From: an uncultured Collinsella sp.
GTDB taxonomy: Bacteria > Actinomycetota > Coriobacteriia > Coriobacteriales > Coriobacteriaceae
Length of the DNA: 10,087 bases
Assembly (NCBI GenBank): GCA_900542165.1
Contig: UQMM01000045.1
Location: 1-10,087 of the forward strand
Direction of reading: 5' to 3'
A program made the position numbers and the translations under genes. Position 1 is the stretch's first letter. Every line of letters starts with the position of its first letter. Of this stretch, positions 6,375 through 10,087 are shown in pieces. Below the pieces are notes generated by a model. It ran no database searches, was not told the origin of the DNA, and worked only from the letters and a program-made list of their open reading frames with translations.

Positions 6375-7475
6375 ATGGCTGCAATCTTCAATAGCCCCAG
6401 CAAGTACATCCAGGGTCCGGACGAGCTGGCCAAGCTCGGTTCCTATGTCGAGCCGCTCGGCGTTAAGGCCCTCGTCATCGTGACGCCTTCGGGCAAGAAG
6501 CGCGTCGGCGCCAAGATCGAGGGCGGCTTTGCCGAGGCTAAGGCCGAGCTGCTGTTTGAGGACTTTAACGGTGAGTGCTCCAAGGGCGAGGTCGATCGCC
6601 TGGTTGCGCTCGCTCGTGACAACGGTTGCGACATCATCGTCGGCGTCGGTGGCGGCAAGATCCTCGACACCGCGAAGGCTGTCGCCTATTACCTGGAGTC
6701 CCCGGTTATCATTTGCCCCACCATCGCCTCGACCGATGCTCCGTGTTCTGCGCTTTCGGTGCTTTATACCGATGACGGCCAGTTCGACAAGTATCTCTTC
6801 CTTAAGGCAAACCCCAACATTGTCCTGATGGATACGACGGTTATCGCGGCGAGCCCGGTGCGCCTGACGGTTTCCGGTATGGGCGATGCGCTCGCAACCT
6901 ATTTCGAGGCCCAGGCGACGCACGATGCCGACGGCGGCACCTGCGCTGGCGGCAAGGGCGGCATGGCCGGCCTGGCGCTCGCCAAGCTCTGCTATGAGAC
7001 GCTCATGGCCGACGGCGTCAAGGCCAAGGTCGCGCTGGAGAAGGGCGCGCTCACGCCTGCCGTCGAGCACATCATCGAGGCCAATACGCTGCTTTCGGGC
7101 ATTGGCTTTGAGAGCTCGGGCCTTGCTGCTGCTCATGCCATCCACAATGGTCTGACGATGCTGCCCGAGTGCCACAACATGTATCACGGCGAGAAGGTCG
7201 CCTTCGGCACCATCGTCCAGCTGGTACTCGAGGATGCCCCGACCGAGAAGCTCGAGGAAGTCTTGGGCTTCTGCATTGAGCTGGGCCTGCCGGTCACGAT
7301 GAAGGAACTTGGCGTTGCCGAGGTTACGCGCGAGAAGGCCATGATTGTTGCCGAGGCCGCGTGCGCGCCCGAGGACACCATGTGCAACATGCCGTTTGAG
7401 GTGACGCCCGAGATGGTCGCAAACGCCATCCTGGGTGCCGACGCACTGGGTCATTACTACCTTATGGATGAGTAA
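6375..7475 (+). CDS. gldA: Glycerol dehydrogenase (NAD+, zinc-dependent)
   Basis: GldA oxidises glycerol to dihydroxyacetone with NAD+ or runs in reverse, in the cytoplasm, feeding anaerobic glycerol use. The 366-residue protein matches the family from end to end. The NAD-binding site has GGGKILD (92-98). The zinc ligands are D171 in GMGDALATYFEA, H254 in AAHAIHNGL and H271 in MYHGEKVAFG, the positions known from the Geobacillus enzyme to within a residue or two. The dihydroxyacetone kinase often found beside gldA is not in this window. The ribosome binding site is weak (GTGGGAT, 5 bases upstream). The gene follows the alcohol dehydrogenase terminator almost directly, so it depends either on read-through or on a compact promoter overlapping that terminator. 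A role on other small diols or hydroxyketones is possible. Confidence 0.93.
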   Translation: MAAIFNSPSKYIQGPDELAKLGSYVEPLGVKALVIVTPSGKKRVGAKIEGGFAEAKAELLFEDFNGECSKGEVDRLVALARDNGCDIIVGVGGGKILDTAKAVAYYLESPVIICPTIASTDAPCSALSVLYTDDGQFDKYLFLKANPNIVLMDTTVIAASPVRLTVSGMGDALATYFEAQATHDADGGTCAGGKGGMAGLALAKLCYETLMADGVKAKVALEKGALTPAVEHIIEANTLLSGIGFESSGLAAAHAIHNGLTMLPECHNMYHGEKVAFGTIVQLVLEDAPTEKLEEVLGFCIELGLPVTMKELGVAEVTREKAMIVAEAACAPEDTMCNMPFEVTPEMVANAILGADALGHYYLMDE

Positions 7476-7493
7476 ACTTAGGTAAGGAAGGGG

Positions 7494-7517
7494 CAAAGGG
7501 GTCAGGTTAGTTGAACC
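7494..7517 (+). repeat. REP-like word CAAAGGGGTCAGG with a small inverted repeat
   Basis: CAAAGGGGTCAGG (7494-7506) differs at one base from the CAAAGGGGACAGG of the murT-gatD terminator. It runs into GGTTAGTTGAACC, a GGTT/AACC inverted repeat. It starts 18 bases after the gldA stop and is in the same orientation relative to its gene as the first copy. Confidence 0.45.
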
Positions 7518-7523
7518 AAAGAA

Positions 7524-7558
7524 GGCGGGGTAGGCCTGCGATGAGGTTTTGCCCCGCC
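7524..7558. terminator. Hairpin between convergent genes, probably a shared terminator
   Basis: GGCGGGG (7524-7530) pairs with CCCCGCC (7552-7558) across a 21-base loop. On the minus strand it is followed by TTCTTT and lies 10 bases after the hydroxyacid dehydrogenase stop. On the plus strand the tail is CTCGTTTG, poorer in U. It probably ends the minus-strand transcript and may also slow gldA transcription. Confidence 0.6.
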
Positions 7559-7567
7559 CTCGTTTGA

Positions 7568-8524
7568 CTACAGCTCGCAAACGTTTTGCGCGCGACCCTC
7601 GACGTAGGCGACGACGTTGTCGAACTCAATCTTGGCGCGGCGCTGCATGGCCTCGTGCGTAAGGAAGCCTACATGTGGCGTGAAGGTGCAGTTCTTGGCG
7701 TTGACGAGCGCGTAGTCGGCGGGGATGGGCGGCTCCATATCAAAGACGTCGATGCCGGCACCGGCGAGCTTATCGTCGTTGAGTGCCTGGGCAAGGGCAT
7801 CGTTATCCACGATGGCACCGCGGGCGCAGTTGATAAAGACGGCACCGTCCTTCATCTGGGCGAACTGCTCGGTGCCAAAGCTCTTGCGCGTGGTGTCATT
7901 GTTAGGCAGGTGCAGGCTTACGATATCGGACTCGGCGAGCAACTGCTCGAGCGAAACCTGCTCAATGCCGGTCTCGGCTGCCTCGGGATGCTCGTGGCGG
8001 GCATATCCCAGCACGCGGGCGCCAAAGGCCTTAAAGAGACGACCCGTGGCGCAGCCGATCTTACCGCAGCCCACGATACCCACGGTCTTGTCGCGGATCT
8101 CGGTGCCCATTAGGCCGGCGCTCGTCTTGCCGCTGCGGACGGCGGCATCGGCGGCGCCCACCTTGCGCAGCACGTCGATGGTCAGGCCAAGGGTGAGCTC
8201 GGTGACCGAAACGTCGGAGTAGCCGGCGCAGTTGCGAACCTCAACACCGCGCTCACGGCAGGCGGAAAGCCCCACGTGGTCGATGCCCGTAAAGGCAACG
8301 GCGATCATCTTGAGCGCATCGGCGCCGGCGACGACCTCGGCAGGGTAGGGGTTGTTGGCGATCATGACGACCTCGGCGCCCTCGCTGCGTCGAGCGAGCT
8401 CGGCCGGATCGGTTGTTTTGGTATCGAAATAGACAAACTCGTGTCCGGCGTCCTTAAGGGGTGCGGAGAGCCTGTCGATGGTCTGCTCGGGTACTCCCAA
8501 CGGTTCGATCAGGGCAATCTTCAT
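7568..8524 (-). CDS. D-2-hydroxyacid dehydrogenase (glycerate/hydroxypyruvate reductase-like)
   Basis: A cytoplasmic NAD(P)-dependent enzyme of the D-isomer-specific 2-hydroxyacid dehydrogenase family, which interconverts D-2-hydroxyacids and 2-oxoacids. At 318 residues it is normal for the family. The nucleotide-binding domain sits in the middle with GCGKIG (152-157). The catalytic set is complete: R235 in NCARG, E264 in DMEPP and H284 in TPHVGFLT. After the second Rossmann strand (VLGYARHEH, 171-179) the acidic residue typical of NAD users is absent and Arg follows, which hints at NADPH preference. It lacks the C-terminal ACT domain of long SerA. The ATG is supported by GAGGAG 7 bases upstream; an open frame continues 67 codons further but crosses the promoter region. 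Substrate (hydroxypyruvate, glyoxylate or a branched 2-oxoacid) cannot be fixed. Confidence 0.9.
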   Translation of the reverse strand: MKIALIEPLGVPEQTIDRLSAPLKDAGHEFVYFDTKTTDPAELARRSEGAEVVMIANNPYPAEVVAGADALKMIAVAFTGIDHVGLSACRERGVEVRNCAGYSDVSVTELTLGLTIDVLRKVGAADAAVRSGKTSAGLMGTEIRDKTVGIVGCGKIGCATGRLFKAFGARVLGYARHEHPEAAETGIEQVSLEQLLAESDIVSLHLPNNDTTRKSFGTEQFAQMKDGAVFINCARGAIVDNDALAQALNDDKLAGAGIDVFDMEPPIPADYALVNAKNCTFTPHVGFLTHEAMQRRAKIEFDNVVAYVEGRAQNVCEL

Positions 8525-8559
8525 CTTGTGACTCCTCAATAAACCTAGGCGATTAGGCT

Positions 8560-8585
8560 GGCAATAGATTGTAGGTCTATTTGCC
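8560..8585. promoter_or_regulatory. Inverted repeat over a minus-strand -10 element
   Basis: GGCAATAGA (8560-8568) and TCTATTTGCC (8576-8585) are inverted copies, exact apart from one extra A. The centre contains, on the minus strand, TACAAT (8568-8573), a near-consensus -10 for the hydroxyacid dehydrogenase, 43 bases before its ATG. A repressor bound here would block that promoter. No clear -35 is seen. Confidence 0.45.
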
Positions 8586-8632
8586 GCAAAGATGCTCCGC
8601 GTGTAATTTGCCCGAGGCGTGGGCCGATGGCG

Positions 8633-8638
8633 TATCAT
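8633..8638 (+). promoter_or_regulatory. Candidate -10 of the iron-sulfur protein gene
   Basis: TATCAT lies 40 bases ahead of the ATG at 8679. The best upstream hexamer, TTGCCC (8608-8613), is 19 bases away, longer than ideal. It is a weak assignment based on pattern and position. Confidence 0.3.
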
Positions 8639-8678
8639 TATCTCTTGCTTGTTTGCACTGCTCAGGGAGGGGCCGCGC

Positions 8679-9932
8679 ATGGCGCAGGAACACGATCTGT
8701 TTGATGACATTATCGAGATCAGCAAGGGTTTCGACTTTCTTAAAAACCCGCTTGGCGGTGTGACCGATGCACTCGATCCGTCGGCGCCTCAATGGAATCC
8801 TGCTGACTACAAGGAGCGCCCGCGCGGCAACACCATTCCGTGCCTGACCTGCAAAAACGAAAAGAGCGGCTGCACCGCGTGCATGGACGTGTGCCCGGTC
8901 AACGCTATCGAGGTCGAGGAAGACTCCATCGAGATCCTCGACTCCTGTCGCAAGTGCGGCCTGTGCGCCGCTGCCTGTCCGACCGAGGCAATCATCTCGC
9001 CGCGCCTGGCGCCCAAAAACGTCTACGACGACATTGTCTCGGCGGCTACGAGCCACGAGACCGCCTACGTCACCTGCACGCGTGCCCTTAAGCGCATGCC
9101 GCGCGAGAACGAAGTCGTCGTTGCCTGCGTGGGCGATATTACGGCCGAGACCTGGTTCTCGGTACTGGCAGACTATCCCAACGTGAGTGTGTACCTGCCG
9201 TTGGGCGTGTGCGATAAATGCCGCAACACCGGCGGTGAGGACATTCTGGGCGAGGCGATTGCGAAGGCCGAGGAGTGGTCCGGCACGGGTATGGGCTTGG
9301 AGGTCGACTCCAAGAGCCTCAAATGCCATAAGCGCCGCGAGTACGAGCGCAAGGAGTACATGGAAAAGATCGCCCGCACCACGGGCCTGACGGTGACCAA
9401 GCTCAATCCGGCGACGGCGGCGCTGGCCTCGGTGACGCAAAAGCTCAAGGCCCATCGCCATCAGATTACCCAGCTGGAGCGCACGCTCAACACCATGTGC
9501 GGCACCACGACGACCAAGCGTCGCCGTTCGCTCACGCACGGGCGGCAGCTGGTGCTCTCGACGCTGCAAAACCACCCCGAGCTTGCCCAGAACATGCAGG
9601 TGAGCACGCCGGAGTGCGATTTTGACAAGTGCACGTCGTGCGGCGAGTGCGTCAATGTATGCCCCACGTTCGCCTGCGATTTGGTGGGAAGCGGTCGCTT
9701 TGCACTGGAGTCCACGTATTGCCTAGGTTGCGGAGCTTGCGTCAAGGTGTGTCCCGAGCATGCGCTTAAGTTGGTTGAGCATGATGCATCCAACCTGGTG
9801 GTCGTCGATCCCGAGGCCGAGGAAAAGGCCGCCCAGAAGGCGAAGGCTCATGAAGAAGCTGAGAAGGTCAAGGCCGAAGCAAAGGCCAAGCTCGACAAGA
9901 TGCTCGATCAGGTGGAGAAGCTCGCAGACTAG
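8679..9932 (+). CDS. Multi-cluster 4Fe-4S ferredoxin-like protein with a Cys-rich central domain
   Basis: The 417-residue protein has two ferredoxin-type pairs. The first contains C55/C58-x6-C65-x2-C68-x3-C72-Pro (widened spacing) and the regular C90, C93, C96, C100-Pro. The second has C318, C321, C324, C328-Pro and C348, C351, C354, C358-Pro. This gives room for four [4Fe-4S] clusters. Between them, residues 128-185 look like an alpha/beta domain with Cys at strand ends (C133, C150, C178, C181; also C216). The spacing faintly recalls the FlpD/MvhD hydrogenase-delta family, but I cannot assign it. A charged Ala/Lys/Glu-rich helix closes the chain (378-417). There is no signal peptide or membrane segment, so it should be a cytoplasmic electron carrier or a module of a larger redox complex. 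The ATG follows GGGAGGGG by 6 bases. The partner enzyme is unknown; the divergent hydroxyacid dehydrogenase is a candidate only by position. Confidence 0.85.
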   Translation: MAQEHDLFDDIIEISKGFDFLKNPLGGVTDALDPSAPQWNPADYKERPRGNTIPCLTCKNEKSGCTACMDVCPVNAIEVEEDSIEILDSCRKCGLCAAACPTEAIISPRLAPKNVYDDIVSAATSHETAYVTCTRALKRMPRENEVVVACVGDITAETWFSVLADYPNVSVYLPLGVCDKCRNTGGEDILGEAIAKAEEWSGTGMGLEVDSKSLKCHKRREYERKEYMEKIARTTGLTVTKLNPATAALASVTQKLKAHRHQITQLERTLNTMCGTTTTKRRRSLTHGRQLVLSTLQNHPELAQNMQVSTPECDFDKCTSCGECVNVCPTFACDLVGSGRFALESTYCLGCGACVKVCPEHALKLVEHDASNLVVVDPEAEEKAAQKAKAHEEAEKVKAEAKAKLDKMLDQVEKLAD

Positions 9933-9950
9933 CTAAAAGAACGTAAATGA

Positions 9951-9983
9951 TGGCCGGTGGGACAGGTACTGCCCCACCGGCCA
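9951..9983 (+). repeat. Strong hairpin with GGGACAGG word after the iron-sulfur gene
   Basis: TGGCCGGTGGG (9951-9961) pairs perfectly with CCCACCGGCCA (9973-9983), 11 base pairs around an 11-base loop, 18 bases after the stop codon. On the plus strand it is followed by an A-run, not T, so it is not a canonical terminator for the gene. It may still protect the mRNA 3' end. Its left arm and loop carry GGGACAGG, shared with the murT-gatD terminator, which suggests a REP-like element. Confidence 0.6.
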
Positions 9984-10024
9984 AAAAAGTTGCGGTGGAA
10001 TAGTTCCTGTTTTGCCCTTAAGCT

Positions 10025-10087
10025 GGCCATTCGGGGGTGCGGACAGAAAGTTGGACCGCGGGGCGGTCCGGACTGGAGGTTCGCATG
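10025..10087 (+). mobile_element. Possible left end of an IS3-family insertion sequence (truncated by the window)
   Basis: The tract contains GGACAGAAAGTTGGACC (10041-10057). The AAGTTGGAC word is a hallmark of many IS3/IS150-group termini, and the first transposase ORF usually begins 50-70 bases inside. Here an ATG with a good ribosome binding site stands about 45-60 bases in. The exact terminal base and any target duplication cannot be seen because the right end lies outside the window. A 7-bp hairpin GGACCGC/GCGGTCC (10053-10069) and the palindrome GTCCGGAC (10066-10073) lie just before the ORF. Confidence 0.35.
10085..10087 (+). CDS. Start codon of a gene that continues beyond the window
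   Basis: Only the ATG is inside the window. GGAGG (10075-10079) stands 5 bases ahead, a good ribosome binding site, so a real plus-strand gene probably begins here. If the preceding tract is an IS3-family end, this would be the first transposase ORF (OrfA). No coding sequence is available to test it. Confidence 0.4.

Noticed and set aside
6357..7580. Open frame of 407 codons on the minus strand over gldA
   Set aside because: It is a codon-bias shadow: gldA on the other strand has every metal ligand and a normal length.
8577..9575. Open frame of 332 codons on the minus strand over the iron-sulfur gene
   Set aside because: The plus-strand frame has four Cys-cluster motifs and a good ribosome binding site; the antisense frame has neither domains nor a start signal.
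1..10087. CRISPR array, phage genes or toxin-antitoxin system
   Set aside because: No regularly spaced repeats and no matching protein patterns are present; the only mobile signal is at the right edge.

Overview
The window reads as chromosomal DNA of a high-GC anaerobe of the class Coriobacteriia (Actinomycetota), most likely Collinsella or a close relative. The reasons are the G+C-rich codon use with strong AGGAGG-type ribosome binding sites, a MurT/GatD peptidoglycan amidation system, a set of fermentative dehydrogenases, and a multi-cluster ferredoxin-like protein. The genus is inferred from general character; no marker gene here proves it.

Layout. Bases 1-140 hold a tRNA-Glu(UUC) on the minus strand with its own -10 element and terminator. 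Bases 179-4566 form a three-gene minus-strand operon. It runs, in transcription order, from two adjacent helical-repeat (TPR-like) proteins of unknown function, which look like diverged paralogs and share a TAATG stop/start overlap, to a 725-residue protein in which MurT and GatD are fused into one chain; the operon ends at a strong terminator. MurT/GatD amidates the D-Glu of lipid II to D-isoglutamine. Bases 4567-5066 are a roughly 500-base regulatory gap between divergent transcription units. It has five degenerate copies of an RTGYCGCACAA-like motif, two exact AAACGTTT palindromes and a leader hairpin.

The plus strand then carries an iron-dependent alcohol dehydrogenase (5067-6290), a strong terminator, and a zinc glycerol dehydrogenase, gldA (6375-7475), which starts almost immediately after that terminator. 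A minus-strand D-2-hydroxyacid dehydrogenase (7568-8524) converges on gldA across a GC-rich hairpin. It is divergent from a plus-strand protein with four ferredoxin-type [4Fe-4S] motifs flanking a Cys-containing central domain (8679-9932). The last 60 bases look like the left end of an IS3-family insertion sequence, with the first codon of its first ORF at the window edge.

As a system, the right half is redox metabolism: alcohol, glycerol/dihydroxyacetone and 2-hydroxyacid/2-oxoacid couples that balance NAD(P)H, plus an iron-sulfur electron-transfer protein. The left half is cell-wall modification. The most noteworthy points are the MurT-GatD fusion, the paralogous helical-repeat pair coupled to it, a short GGGGnCAGG-type motif just after the stop codons of three separate genes in the same orientation relative to each gene, and the motif array in the 4.6-4.9 kb gap.
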